This document shows, piece after piece, positions 25,136-35,083 of a stretch of DNA of 64,000 nt. Every line of letters begins with the position of its first letter. Within the stretch, counting starts at the first letter, position 1. The notes beneath the pieces were generated by a model, which saw nothing but the letters and a program-made list of their open reading frames with translations, made no database searches and was not told where the DNA came from. Location: NCBI GenBank assembly GCA_019416455.1, contig DXXG01000016.1, positions 1-64,000 on the forward strand. The letters are read 5' to 3'. The stretch is from Clostridiales bacterium. GTDB taxonomy: Bacteria; Bacillota; Clostridia; Oscillospirales; Acutalibacteraceae. The position numbers were made by a program, and so were the translations under genes.

Positions 25136-27198
25136 TGAACTTCCCCCTCGTCGGAAGAGGAGTTTCCTCCCTCCTCCGAACTGCCTTCATCGCTGGATTC
25201 GGAATCTCCATTACCAGAACCGCCGCCGGAAGAAACGAACTCATAGGTGCGAGTCACCTGAGTGCTCTGAGTATCAAAATTAAACTCATACTCCATATAG
25301 GTCTGATCGTTCAGAGTCACCACCACAGGCTCTGTGCCGGAGGTGCCGGTGAAACTGATAGAATAGCTGCTGGCGTAGGCAGGATTGACCACCTCAGAAA
25401 CAACCTGAGCGCCGTTGCGGTAAACCTTCAAAGTGATGTCCTCGTTGACACCGCTGGGCAGCGGGATACTGGTGGACAAAGTCTTTGTAGCCCCCTTGCC
25501 GGAGCTGACCGTGATATCCACCGCAGAACCCTTGGAGACCTCCGAACCCTCTCCGGGAGTCACACTGATGACCGTATCCGCAGGCAGCGTACTGGTATCA
25601 TCTTTTGTAATAGAACCCACCGTCAAACCAGCGTCTTCCAACATAGCAGTGACATTATAAAGCAGTTCGCCTTCCATACCGGTGGGAACTTTCACTTTTT
25701 CATCCGCGGGACCAGTGCTCACTTTCAATGTGACCACCGTGCCGGAGTCCACAGAAGTACCAGCTGTGGGATCGGTAGACACCACTCGGCCTTTTTCCAC
25801 TTTGTCGTCAGCCACGTTCTCCACCTTGCTGTGGAGGCCGGCTTCCGTCATGGCGTTTTGAGCGTCTTCCATGGTTTTATCTACAACGTCAGGGACTTCC
25901 ACCTGGTCCACGCCTCCATTGACCAGCAATTCCACGTCAGCCGTCTTTTTCACCATGATTCCCGCTTCGGGATCCTGCTTCATGATTTCGCCGGGCTGTT
26001 TATCAGGATCGTTGCCCTTTACAACTGTAATATTGAATCCGGCGTATTCCTCGTTGGCGATTACGTCCTCATAGAGTTCTCCCACCAACTGAGGCATCTT
26101 TATCAAGTCGTCTTCTTTCTCAGGAAGGTTGTTCCAATAGTTCAGGAAATAGATAGCCGCCACTGCCAAACCCACAATGATGGCCGCCACCAAGACACCT
26201 TTGACCACCATGGCCCCCTTGGCGCTGCGCCGAGACCTGACCAGCTCCTCCTCATACTCGTAATCGTCATTATACGAGGGAGCCTGCCGGGAAGAGTCGT
26301 ACGCTTCCATGCTCCGGGACGCGTCATACCGGGCATTTGCAGTCTGAAGATCATAATGAAACACCACATTGGGGTTGCGCCGGAACTGATCTAAGTCATC
26401 CAGCATTTCCCCGGCGGACTGGAAACGGTCCACAGGGTTCTTCTCCATGGCCTTCATGGTGATCTGCTCCAAACCTCTCGGAATAGAGGGGTTCAGCTCT
26501 CGGGGCATAACAGCCTTGGCCTGAAGCTGCATCAAAGCCACGGAAACGGCGTTGTCCGCCACAAAGGGCAGCTTGCCGGTGAGCATCTCATAGAGCATCA
26601 CACCCACAGAGTAGATGTCCGCCTTGTCGGTGATATAATCTCCGCTGGCCTGCTCAGGAGCGATATAGTGTACTGAACCAATGGCCTTGTCGGTCATGGT
26701 GGTGGTCTCACTCTGGAGGAATCGGGCGATGCCGAAGTCGGCCACCTTGATAGTGCCGTCCTGGAGAAGCATGATGTTCTGGGGCTTGATGTCCCGGTGG
26801 ATGATCCCCTTCTCATGAGCGCACTCCAGAGCCATCAGGATCTGGGTGGTGAAGTGGACAGCCTCGTTCCAGCGAATGACACCTTCCTGCTCGATATACT
26901 GCTTCAAGGTGATGCCGTCGATAAATTCCATGACGATGTACTGGATCTGATCCCCGAAGCTCACGTCATAAACCTTGACGATATTAGGATGGGACAGCAC
27001 AGCAATAGCCTTGGACTCGTTGCGGAAACGGCGCAGGAAATCGCTGTTGTTAGAAAACTCTTCCTTTAAGATCTTGATAGCCACCCAGCGGCCTTCCACA
27101 CGGTCATAAGCCTTATACACATAGGCCATGCCGCCCACGCCGATCAGCTCGTGGATCTCATATCTGCCGTCCAGGCGCTTTCCAATAAATCTATCCAT
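25132..27198 (-). CDS. prkC: PASTA-domain Ser/Thr protein kinase
   Basis: 688 aa. The cytoplasmic Hanks-type kinase has GVGGMAYVYKA, VAIKIL with the catalytic Lys, HRDIKPQN and DFGIA. A single membrane helix lies near residues 330-352 (VVKGVLVAAIIVGLAVAAIYF). Outside are three PASTA repeats (KMPQLVG..., VEVPDVVDKTMEDAQ..., VKVPTGMEGELL...), then an extra 110-residue beta domain and a Ser/Gly/Glu-rich tail. PASTA domains sense muropeptides and peptidoglycan; in spore-formers PrkC signals growth and germination. The matching phosphatase is upstream. Confidence 0.95.
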   Translation of the reverse strand: MDRFIGKRLDGRYEIHELIGVGGMAYVYKAYDRVEGRWVAIKILKEEFSNNSDFLRRFRNESKAIAVLSHPNIVKVYDVSFGDQIQYIVMEFIDGITLKQYIEQEGVIRWNEAVHFTTQILMALECAHEKGIIHRDIKPQNIMLLQDGTIKVADFGIARFLQSETTTMTDKAIGSVHYIAPEQASGDYITDKADIYSVGVMLYEMLTGKLPFVADNAVSVALMQLQAKAVMPRELNPSIPRGLEQITMKAMEKNPVDRFQSAGEMLDDLDQFRRNPNVVFHYDLQTANARYDASRSMEAYDSSRQAPSYNDDYEYEEELVRSRRSAKGAMVVKGVLVAAIIVGLAVAAIYFLNYWNNLPEKEDDLIKMPQLVGELYEDVIANEEYAGFNITVVKGNDPDKQPGEIMKQDPEAGIMVKKTADVELLVNGGVDQVEVPDVVDKTMEDAQNAMTEAGLHSKVENVADDKVEKGRVVSTDPTAGTSVDSGTVVTLKVSTGPADEKVKVPTGMEGELLYNVTAMLEDAGLTVGSITKDDTSTLPADTVISVTPGEGSEVSKGSAVDITVSSGKGATKTLSTSIPLPSGVNEDITLKVYRNGAQVVSEVVNPAYASSYSISFTGTSGTEPVVVTLNDQTYMEYEFNFDTQSTQVTRTYEFVSSGGGSGNGDSESSDEGSSEEGGNSSSDEGEVQ

Positions 27199-27236
27199 AA
27201 ACAGTTACCAAACCTTTCTGTAAAATCCCTGGGAAC

Positions 27237-27974
27237 TCAACCGTTGTGTATGACAGCCACCGTAATATTGTCGGAGCCGCCGCACTTGACAGCGAATTGG
27301 ATCAACTCCTGGGGCAGTCCTTGACCTTCCTGGCCAAACCGCTCCATGTAGTTTTCCAGCAGATCCTCATCCACGTAATTAGAGAGCCCGTCGGAACAGG
27401 CCATAGCTAAGTCGCCGGGCGAGAAATCCCAAGCGGCATAGTCACAGGATACCAGCTCGTGAACACCCAGCACACGGGTGATGATATTCCGTTTCGGATG
27501 CACTCTTGCTTCTTCCGGAGTAATCTGTCCAAAGTTCACCAGATCCTGTACATAGGAGTGGTCCATGGTGATCTGGCTGACATTTTCCTCATGGCGAAGA
27601 TAGGCTCTGCTGTCTCCAATATGGGCCACATGGAGAGTGCCTTTCGTGGCGATCATCAGCACTACCGTGGTGCCCATTCCCCGCAGGTCGGGCTGTTCCA
27701 GAGACATCTGGTACACTGCGTCATTGGCCCGATTAATGGCATTGATCATCAGGTTTTTCAGATTGGGCTTGCTCATGTTCTCATTAAAGCCGGAAAGGAT
27801 CTGCTGCCGAATAGTTTCTACGGCAACGGCGCTGGCTACGTTTCCACCGTTCGCGCCACCCATGCCGTCACAGACAATGGCCCAGGCGCTGTTTGGGGAA
27901 AACAATCCGCAGTCACAACTGTCTTGGTTGGAACTGCGCACCGCGCCCACGTCTGTTTCGAATTCAACTCTCAT
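27237..27974 (-). CDS. prpC: Stp1/PrpC-type PP2C protein phosphatase
   Basis: 245 aa. Dephosphorylates targets of the adjacent PASTA kinase. Metal-binding PP2C motifs: SSNQDSCDCG, VCDGMGGANGG near residue 36, HIGDSRAYL near 120, ACSDGLSNYVDED near 197 and the final GGSDNITVAVI. The start overlaps rlmN by 11 bp; the gap to prkC is 38 bp. Confidence 0.96.
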   Translation of the reverse strand: MRVEFETDVGAVRSSNQDSCDCGLFSPNSAWAIVCDGMGGANGGNVASAVAVETIRQQILSGFNENMSKPNLKNLMINAINRANDAVYQMSLEQPDLRGMGTTVVLMIATKGTLHVAHIGDSRAYLRHEENVSQITMDHSYVQDLVNFGQITPEEARVHPKRNIITRVLGVHELVSCDYAAWDFSPGDLAMACSDGLSNYVDEDLLENYMERFGQEGQGLPQELIQFAVKCGGSDNITVAVIHNG

Positions 27975-29022
27975 GTTCGGTCCCTCCTTCGACTTTCCTT
28001 CTAAGCTGCCCGCAGGAAGCGTCTATATCCGATCCCAACGTCCGCCGCACAGTAGCTGTAACGCCTCTCTCTTCCAACAGGGCCACGAAGCGCTTTTGCC
28101 GGTCCAGGCCGCTCTTCTTATAGCCGGTGCCCGTCACGTCGTTGACGGGAATAAGATTGACATGGGCCAAGATCCCCCGCAATCTTCCGGCCAGCTCCTT
28201 GGCGCACCAGTCCATGTCGTTGACGCCGCTGATCATGGCGTACTCAAAGGAGATGCGCCGGCCTGTCTTATCACTGTAATACTTGCAGGCCCGCAAAAGC
28301 TCTTCCATATTCCATCGTTTGTTCACTGGCATGGTCTGGGAACGAATCTCATCGTTGGGAGCGTGCAGTGAAATGGAAAGCGTCAGCTGCAAGCGCTTAT
28401 CCGCCAAATCATAGATCCTATCCACCAACCCGCAAGTGGACAGAGAGATGTGCCGCATGCCGATGTTCAAACCCTCAGGCGAGGTGACCAGCTCCAAAAA
28501 ACGCAGCACGTTCTCATAATTATCCAAAGGTTCACCCATGCCCATCAAAACGATATGGGAAATGCGCTCCCCTGCGTCCAGGGACGCAGCCTGCACCTGG
28601 GAGAGGATCTCCGAAGCGGCCAAGTTCCTGGAAAAGCCACTTTTGCCCGTAGCGCAAAAGCTGCAATTCATTTTACACCCAACCTGGGTAGAAATGCAAA
28701 TAGAACTTCCGTGATGGTAGTGCATCAGCACAGATTCCACGTACTCCCCGTCGGGCAAACGGAATAAATATTTCACGGTTCCATCCTTGGAGACCTGTTT
28801 CCGCTCCACTTGAGCGTAGTAAATGTCATACTTTTGAGAGAGTTCTTCCCGAAGCGCTTTGGACAGATCGGACATCTGAGAAAAATCCGTCACGCCCCGA
28901 TGGAGCCATCGGTAAACCTGCTCCGCCCGGTATTTGGGCAATCCCAATTCTCCCAGCTCCTCTCGGAGCTCAGGCAGTGTCTTTGACTTGATATCCCTTG
29001 GGTTCAAAAACTCAGTGTTCAT
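27964..29022 (-). CDS. rlmN: 23S rRNA/tRNA C2-adenine methyltransferase RlmN
   Basis: 352 aa. Radical-SAM enzyme methylating A2503 of 23S rRNA and A37 of some tRNAs. The cluster motif CKMNCSFCATG (C-x3-C-x2-C) lies near residue 118; GMGEPLDNYEN near 160 and the catalytic Cys in the C-terminus (VTATVRRTLGSDIDASCGQL) are present. Overlaps rsmB by 4 bp. Confidence 0.96.
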   Translation of the reverse strand: MNTEFLNPRDIKSKTLPELREELGELGLPKYRAEQVYRWLHRGVTDFSQMSDLSKALREELSQKYDIYYAQVERKQVSKDGTVKYLFRLPDGEYVESVLMHYHHGSSICISTQVGCKMNCSFCATGKSGFSRNLAASEILSQVQAASLDAGERISHIVLMGMGEPLDNYENVLRFLELVTSPEGLNIGMRHISLSTCGLVDRIYDLADKRLQLTLSISLHAPNDEIRSQTMPVNKRWNMEELLRACKYYSDKTGRRISFEYAMISGVNDMDWCAKELAGRLRGILAHVNLIPVNDVTGTGYKKSGLDRQKRFVALLEERGVTATVRRTLGSDIDASCGQLRRKVEGGTEHES

Positions 29023-30356
29023 AAATCTCCTATTCTGCGGAAGCGGGCGGCAAAGAAACCGTCGGAGCCTCCGGCAAAGGGCAATAGAGTCAAGGTGTGG
29101 GCAGGTTCCTCCACCAGGCGATCCACTCCCGGCAGTGAGAAGGGAGCAGGTTCAAACTCAGGATGGGCACGCAGAAAACGTTCCGCCACGCAGCCGTTTT
29201 CCTGAGGGTTGAGAGTACAAGTGGCATATACCAGCAATCCCCCTGGCCGCACGAGAGACGCGCCATTTTCCAAAATCCGGAACTGAAGCTCCGGCAGCTC
29301 CTTGACGGAAGCGAGAGGCTTATAGCGGATCTCCGGTTTCCGCCGAATGACCCCATATCCGGAACAAGGCACATCGCACAGCACCCCATCCATCGGAGGA
29401 AGTCCCTCATAGGGCTTCTGGCCGTCGCGCTGTTCCGCCTGGATACAGGAGAGTCCCAGCCGCTCCCCGCCTTGACGGATCAACCCCACTCGTCCTTTGT
29501 ACAGGTCAAAAGAATAGACATGACCTTGGTTTTCCAGAGTTTCTGCCAGAGTGAACGTCTTTCCTCCGGGTGCGGCGCAACAGTCACAAAGTGTCTGGCC
29601 AGGCTGGGCTTCCAGCAAAGTGCAAGCCAGCTGGGCCGACAGGTCTTGCACATGGAACAGGCCTGCCTGAAATTCCGGCAGCGCCGCCGGGGATCCTTCC
29701 CCCTCCAATACTGCGGCATCCTTAGGAAAGGACAAAGGTGTTAAGTTAAATCCCTTTTCAGGGAGCGACTTGGCTAGATCCTCGATACTGGTACGCAGAG
29801 TATTGACCCGAATATACAGCGCAGGCCGCTGTTGGAACGCTTCCAGCAGCTTTTCGGTCAGCTCTTTCCCATAGGATTTCCTCCAAAGAAGGATTAGTTC
29901 CTGTGGAATGGAATACCGAAGGCTGAGCGCTTTAGGATCCTCTCCCTGGGGTAAAACTAACGTCTCCTTCTTGCGGCCCAAGTTTCGAAGCACTCCGTTT
30001 ACCAAACCAGCGTAGGTGCCCTTTTTGTACGCCTTTGCCTCGTTCACCGCTTCGTTCACCGCGGCGGAATCGGGGACCCGGTCCAGGTACAAGATCTGAT
30101 AAGCGGCGCACCGCAGCAGCATCCATACCGTTTGATCCACCTTTTTCTTTGGGTCTTTCAAACAGCTTCTCAGAAAAAATTCAAGAGGCAGCCGTTTCTC
30201 CAACACCCCGTAAAAGATGGCGGAAGCAAGCCCTCCGTCCCGCTGGTCCAACCCTGCGGCTCGAAGCGCTTTGTCGATGACGATATTGGAATATCCCTCG
30301 TTTTCCTCCATTTGCAGTAAAGCCTGCAATGCGGTATGTCTGGCGGTTGCCTTCAT
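29019..30356 (-). CDS. rsmB: 16S rRNA m5C967 methyltransferase RsmB
   Basis: 445 aa. The N-terminal NusB-like RNA-binding domain (residues 1-140) is followed by a Rossmann methyltransferase: CDCCAAPGGKTFTLAE binds SAM near residue 258, DVPCSGYGVIRRKPEIRY near 326 and TCTLNPQENG near 380 hold the two catalytic Cys. Directly downstream of fmt, as usual. Confidence 0.95.
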   Translation of the reverse strand: MKATARHTALQALLQMEENEGYSNIVIDKALRAAGLDQRDGGLASAIFYGVLEKRLPLEFFLRSCLKDPKKKVDQTVWMLLRCAAYQILYLDRVPDSAAVNEAVNEAKAYKKGTYAGLVNGVLRNLGRKKETLVLPQGEDPKALSLRYSIPQELILLWRKSYGKELTEKLLEAFQQRPALYIRVNTLRTSIEDLAKSLPEKGFNLTPLSFPKDAAVLEGEGSPAALPEFQAGLFHVQDLSAQLACTLLEAQPGQTLCDCCAAPGGKTFTLAETLENQGHVYSFDLYKGRVGLIRQGGERLGLSCIQAEQRDGQKPYEGLPPMDGVLCDVPCSGYGVIRRKPEIRYKPLASVKELPELQFRILENGASLVRPGGLLVYATCTLNPQENGCVAERFLRAHPEFEPAPFSLPGVDRLVEEPAHTLTLLPFAGGSDGFFAARFRRIGDL

Positions 30357-30373
30357 AATTTCTTCCTATCTAT

Positions 30374-31306
30374 TTATGAATTTTGAGTAGTAAAACAGGC
30401 CCCATCCTGCAACGGATGGCCCAGCAAATAGCTTTTTCCGTCCATGCGCTTTCCGTTCTCCGTCTGGATCTCCACCAGCTCCAAAGTGCCTTCCCCACAA
30501 TAGACCATCAGTTTCCCATCCTGGGTGAACGCCTTTCCCGGCTGGCCAGAACCTTCCCGAACCCGGGAGGCATGGAGTTTCAATTTCTTGCCCTCCAAAT
30601 AGGAGTAAGCGGAAGGCCAAGGATTCAATCCCCGGATCAGGTTGTGGAGCTCCTGAGCAGACTTGGTCCAATCGATAACAGACAGCTCTTTGGACAGCAT
30701 AGGTGCCCGAGTGGCTTCCTCTTCATTCTGGGGAGTGGGTTTCAGCTCCCCCTGCTCCAGCTGCTTCAAAGTGTCCAGCAGCAAATCAGCTCCCAAGTCT
30801 TTGAGACGGTCAAAAAGCTCTCCGGCAGTTTCTTCCTCGCCCACAGGGGTCTCTGCCTTCAACAGCATGTCTCCGGTATCCAGGCCCTCTCCCATATACA
30901 TGGTGGTGACGCCTGCCACTTTTTCCCCATTAATCACCGTCCACTGAATGGGAGCAGCTCCCCGGTACTTGGGAAGCAGGGAACCGTGCACATTGATACA
31001 CCCATAGGGCGGCATATCCAGCACTGCCTTGGGAAGGATCTTTCCGTAGGCCACCACAATGATGGCGTCAGCGTTCCAACCGCGGAGCTCCTCCTGTACT
31101 TCCTCTTTCCGCAAAGTGACCGGCTGTAACACAGGAAGTCCATGTTGCAAGGCAAGTTCCTTTACAGGAGATGCTTGGAGCTTATGTCCACGTCCCTTGG
31201 GTTTGTCAGGCTGGGTATATACGGCGCAGACTTCATACCCGGCTTCCAGGAGCTTCTCCAATGAAGGCACAGCGAAATCCGGAGTGCCCATAAAAATCAC
31301 GCGCAT
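30374..31306 (-). CDS. fmt: Methionyl-tRNA formyltransferase
   Basis: 310 aa from the ATG at 31306 with GAGGAA. Formylates initiator Met-tRNA. MRVIFMGTPDFAVPSL opens the domain, with the 10-formyl-THF site NVHGSLLPKYRGAAPIQW near residue 110 and GVTTMYMGEGLDTGDML after it; an OB-fold C-terminus follows. Partner of the peptide deformylase gene upstream, 10-bp gap. Confidence 0.96.
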   Translation of the reverse strand: MRVIFMGTPDFAVPSLEKLLEAGYEVCAVYTQPDKPKGRGHKLQASPVKELALQHGLPVLQPVTLRKEEVQEELRGWNADAIIVVAYGKILPKAVLDMPPYGCINVHGSLLPKYRGAAPIQWTVINGEKVAGVTTMYMGEGLDTGDMLLKAETPVGEEETAGELFDRLKDLGADLLLDTLKQLEQGELKPTPQNEEEATRAPMLSKELSVIDWTKSAQELHNLIRGLNPWPSAYSYLEGKKLKLHASRVREGSGQPGKAFTQDGKLMVYCGEGTLELVEIQTENGKRMDGKSYLLGHPLQDGACFTTQNS

Positions 31307-31316
31307 AACAGTTTCC

Positions 31317-31802
31317 TCATTCCTCTTCGATGATCCCATTCTCCAGCTCTTCCTGGGTCAGCATCCGGCTGACATGGGCTGTAAACAGAATGCCGTGGAG
31401 ATGGTCGATCTCATGGCAGAAAGCCCGGGCGCAAAGCTCCTCGCCGGTTTTCTCAAACCAATTGCCGTTGCGGTCCTGAGCCCGAACAGTGACCTTCATA
31501 GGCCGCTTCACCAGACCATACTCCCCAGGATAGGACAAACATCCTTCGGCACCGTTCTGTTCGCCTTCGGTGGCAATGATCTCCGGGTTCACCAGCTCGA
31601 TGGGGCCGTCTCCCACGTCCACCACGCACACCTGGCGCAGGATCCCCACCTGAGGAGCCGCCAGTCCGGCACCATTGGCATCGGCCAGAGTGGCTTTCAT
31701 ATCGTCCAAAAGCTGATGGAGCTTCTTATCAAAACTCTCCACCTTGCGGCACTCTTTTTCCAGAACGCTGTCACCGAATTTTACGATCTTCCGAATTGCC
31801 AT
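31317..31802 (-). CDS. def: Peptide deformylase
   Basis: 161 aa from the ATG at 31802, where AAAGGA is spaced 9 nt; ATG at 31811 is too near the site. Removes N-formyl from new proteins. All three metal-binding motifs are present: GAGLAAPQVG near residue 44, EGCLSYPGEYG near 88 (catalytic Cys) and HEIDHLHG near 131. Confidence 0.96.
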   Translation of the reverse strand: MAIRKIVKFGDSVLEKECRKVESFDKKLHQLLDDMKATLADANGAGLAAPQVGILRQVCVVDVGDGPIELVNPEIIATEGEQNGAEGCLSYPGEYGLVKRPMKVTVRAQDRNGNWFEKTGEELCARAFCHEIDHLHGILFTAHVSRMLTQEELENGIIEEE

Positions 31803-31820
31803 GTTTTCCATTCCTTTCTC

Positions 31821-34268
31821 TTATAAGATCCAATAGGGGTTTGGGTCGGCGTACGCTGTCACCTGCTGGAATTCCCGCAGAGACGCGAATTGTATAAGCA
31901 GCCGGGAGATCATCTCCTGCAAACGGGAGGTGTTCCGGCATTTGATCAATAATTTATAACGGTATTTGTTACTCACCTTGGCCACTGCCGCTGGAGAAGG
32001 CCGCAGCACTCGCAAGGGCAGGTCTCCATACTCCTCTCGGGCCAGCTGACTGAGGATCCTTAAAAACATCTCCGCCGCCTGCTTCACCGCAAGCTCTTTC
32101 TCTCCCACAAAGCCTATGACAAGAATGTCCACAAAGGGCGGATAGAGCATGGCTTGACGAAAAGCGATCTCTTGGCGGTAGAATCCGAAGTAATCCTGAT
32201 CGGCCGCCAGATGCAGCACAGGATTTTCCGGAGCGTATGTCTGGATAATGGCCCGGCCGGGGTACTTTCCCCTTCCCGCCCGGCCCACCACCTGAGTCAG
32301 CAGGTCGAAGGTCCGCTCGTTACTGCGGAAATCGTCGCTAAACAGGGCTTGGTCAGCGGAAAGCACTCCCACCAAAGTGACCTTTTCAAAATCCAGGCCT
32401 TTGGCAACCATTTGAGTGCCCACCATGATATCGTACTCTCCCCGGGCGAACTGGTCCAGCTTCTTTTCCAAAGAGAACTTTACCGCCACGGAGTCGGTGT
32501 CGATCCGCAGCACTCTAGCCTGAGGAAGCAACTGCTGAAGCTGTTCCTCCGCTTTTTGGGTGCCTGCTCCTCGGAATGTTACCGTGTCGCTGCCACAGGA
32601 AGGACAATGCCTGGAAAACGGCACGGAGTAACCACAGTAGTGGCACATCAAGCGGCCATTGGCGCTGTGGTATGTGAGAGAAATACTGCAATGAGGACAG
32701 CTCACCACTTCATGGCAGGTCTGGCAGGAAGCAAAGGTGTGATATCCCCGGCGGTTCAGCAGCAGAATCGACTGACGGCCCGCCTGGAAATTTTCCTTCA
32801 ACGCCTGCGCCATGGTAGGACCAATGGCGGTCTCCCCGAAAGGCGCATCCTGGTTCATATCCACCAGCTCCACCTGAGGCAGAACAGCGTCTCCAAAACG
32901 GGCGTCCAACTTATGGAACCCAATGCGCTTTTCCTGAGCCTGACGGCAGGTCTCCACCGAAGGTGTAGCCGAGGAAAAAAGGCAGAACGCCCCCGCCTTC
33001 CAGCAACGGTAACGGGCCACTTCCCTAGCGTCGTAACGAGGGCTGGACTCAGACTTGTAGGTGTGCTCCTGCTCCTCGTCCATGACGATGAGCCCTAAGT
33101 CCTTCACTGGCGCGAACACCGCCGAGCGAGTCCCCACCACAATGGTAGCTTCTCCCCGGCGCACACGCTTCCACTCGTCCAGACGTTCTCCCAGAGACAA
33201 ACCACTGTGGAACAAAGCGATACCGTCTCCAAACCAACGGTGAAACTGCCGGATGGTCTGAGCGGTAAGGGAAATTTCCGGCACCATGACGATGATGCCT
33301 TTCCCCTGTTCCCGCACCCGTTCTATCAGCTTGAGAAACACGGAAGTCTTTCCGCTGCCAGTGATCCCGTAAAGCAACGCGCTGCGGGGACCTTCCACAG
33401 ACTGGTACTCTGTCCAAAGATCTTCCAAGACCTGTTCCTGGGAGGGCGATAGCACCAATTCATTCCCGGGAATTTCCTCATCCTGTAAAAGATCCGGGCG
33501 GCGGTACACCTCATATTCAAAGGCCTCCGCCGCCCCCTTATCCACCAGGGCCCGAACCACTGAGGAGGAGGCTCCGGTAAAATAACACAGCTCCCGTTCA
33601 GAGGCTTCTCCCGCGTCCAGGAGCGTTTGATACACGTCTCTCTGGCGAGGCGTCAAAGTTCCGGAAAAATCCAGAATAGGACGCACCATTTTAGAGGTGG
33701 CGTCCTTGACACGGCTCATTGCGGTATTTACCTTGCGGATGATCCCACGCTCCAAAAGCTGCTGGAACTCCGGATCATTTTCCAGCAGACCGGTGTTCTC
33801 AGTCAGCTTTTCCATAGGAAGAGACTTCCCGGCGTTTCGCAGCAGTAAAATCACCCGCCACTGGCCGTCGGTATAGTTCTCTCGGTCAAAATCCTTGAAA
33901 TCACTGCTCAGCACATAACTGTCTCGCAGCTTCAAATGATACCCCGTAGGAATCATCAGCTTGGCCGCCTCGAACAAGGTACAGTAATACCGGTCCTTCA
34001 TCCATTTGGCAAGGTCCAGCATGTCCTGAGACAGAGCGGTCTCTCGATCCAATACACTGTCCACGTCCTTGGCCCGTTCCCCGCCTTCCTTTGACAGAGA
34101 AAACACCAGCCCCACACGGCGGCGGTTTCCCGCGCCGAAAGGCACGCTGACCCGTACACCGGGAACCACCGATTCTCGCAGAGATTCCGGGACACGGTAA
34201 GTGAACAGCTTATCAAAATGGTAGATGGTGTTCTCCACCGCTACCTGGGCGTAAAGCTCCTCATTCAT
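31821..34268 (-). CDS. priA: Primosomal replication protein N' (PriA helicase)
   Basis: 815 aa from the ATG at 34268; the longer frame to 34325 lies in rpoZ. Restarts stalled replication. An N-terminal DNA-binding domain (VENTIYHFDKLFTYRVP), Walker A GITGSGKTSVFL, DEEQEHTYK, zinc-binding cysteines (CQTCHEVVSCPHC, CHYCGYSVPFSRHCPSCG) and helicase motifs VGTQMVAKGLDF and QVVGRAGRG. Overlaps rpoZ by 8 bp. Confidence 0.96.
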   Translation of the reverse strand: MNEELYAQVAVENTIYHFDKLFTYRVPESLRESVVPGVRVSVPFGAGNRRRVGLVFSLSKEGGERAKDVDSVLDRETALSQDMLDLAKWMKDRYYCTLFEAAKLMIPTGYHLKLRDSYVLSSDFKDFDRENYTDGQWRVILLLRNAGKSLPMEKLTENTGLLENDPEFQQLLERGIIRKVNTAMSRVKDATSKMVRPILDFSGTLTPRQRDVYQTLLDAGEASERELCYFTGASSSVVRALVDKGAAEAFEYEVYRRPDLLQDEEIPGNELVLSPSQEQVLEDLWTEYQSVEGPRSALLYGITGSGKTSVFLKLIERVREQGKGIIVMVPEISLTAQTIRQFHRWFGDGIALFHSGLSLGERLDEWKRVRRGEATIVVGTRSAVFAPVKDLGLIVMDEEQEHTYKSESSPRYDAREVARYRCWKAGAFCLFSSATPSVETCRQAQEKRIGFHKLDARFGDAVLPQVELVDMNQDAPFGETAIGPTMAQALKENFQAGRQSILLLNRRGYHTFASCQTCHEVVSCPHCSISLTYHSANGRLMCHYCGYSVPFSRHCPSCGSDTVTFRGAGTQKAEEQLQQLLPQARVLRIDTDSVAVKFSLEKKLDQFARGEYDIMVGTQMVAKGLDFEKVTLVGVLSADQALFSDDFRSNERTFDLLTQVVGRAGRGKYPGRAIIQTYAPENPVLHLAADQDYFGFYRQEIAFRQAMLYPPFVDILVIGFVGEKELAVKQAAEMFLRILSQLAREEYGDLPLRVLRPSPAAVAKVSNKYRYKLLIKCRNTSRLQEMISRLLIQFASLREFQQVTAYADPNPYWIL

Positions 34269-34482
34269 TCTCTGCCGGGATAGGCTCCGTATCGGGCTCG
34301 ATGATGATATATTTTCCCTGGACAAAATCCTGCACAGCCATATCCACAGGCTTATCTACCAGGATCGTTCCCTCATCCTCTGCTTTCTGGGCGATCTGCC
34401 GGGCGCGTTTAGCAACGGCGATCACCAGGGAATAGGTACTCTTGTGAGGGACAGTGATGATGTTTTCAGACGGTTTCAGCAT
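34261..34482 (-). CDS. rpoZ: RNA polymerase omega subunit
   Basis: 73 aa from MLKPSEN; the longer frame overlaps gmk. The family core KSTYSLVIAVAKRARQIA is clear near residue 15. It assists assembly of RNA polymerase. gmk-rpoZ-priA order is the standard Firmicute arrangement; the start overlaps gmk by 17 bp. Confidence 0.93.
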   Translation of the reverse strand: MLKPSENIITVPHKSTYSLVIAVAKRARQIAQKAEDEGTILVDKPVDMAVQDFVQGKYIIIEPDTEPIPAENE

Positions 34483-35083
34483 TTTCCAGCACCCTTTCGA
34501 TTGAATTGACATTCCGGGAGAACTTCAGTTTCTCCGCTTTGATAATAGCCTGAAGGTCACTGACCGCGTCCTCCAGACGATCGTTATACACGATGTAGTC
34601 ATACTCCTTGGCGTGGGGGATCTCCTCCCGGGCGGTAGCCAGCCGTTTCTGGATGGTCTCCTCATCCTCAGTGCCACGGCCCCGCAGACGCTTTTCCAGC
34701 ACCTTCATGGAAGGCGGGAGGATGAAGATGGACACGCACTCCGGCATCAACTTTTTCACCTGAGCCCCACCATTCACCTCGATCTCCAAAACCACGTCAT
34801 TGCCCTGGTCCATCCAGTTCTCCACCGGCTCCCGAGGTGTGCCGTAGTAGTTGCCCACATACTGGGCGTGCTCCAGCATTTTCCCTTCCCGGATGAGCGT
34901 TTCAAACTCCTCACGACCCAGGAAGTAATAATGCTTACCATGTTCCTCGCCCGGTCTGGGACCACGGGTGGTGGCGGAAACAGAAAGCCGCAGATTGTCG
35001 TTCTGGGCAAAAAGCTCTTTCAAAATGGTGCCCTTGCCGCCCCCAGAGGGCGCCGAGATCACCAGTAATAACCCCTTATCCAT
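34466..35083 (-). CDS. gmk: Guanylate kinase
   Basis: 205 aa from ATG 35083 with AGAGGAGG; the frame upstream lies in remA. Phosphorylates GMP to GDP. The P-loop is SAPSGGGKGTI near residue 11, followed by SVSATTRGPRPGEEHGKHYYF (GMP binding) and EIEVNGGAQVK near 100. It overlaps remA by 8 bp. Confidence 0.97.
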   Translation of the reverse strand: MDKGLLLVISAPSGGGKGTILKELFAQNDNLRLSVSATTRGPRPGEEHGKHYYFLGREEFETLIREGKMLEHAQYVGNYYGTPREPVENWMDQGNDVVLEIEVNGGAQVKKLMPECVSIFILPPSMKVLEKRLRGRGTEDEETIQKRLATAREEIPHAKEYDYIVYNDRLEDAVSDLQAIIKAEKLKFSRNVNSIERVLENAETV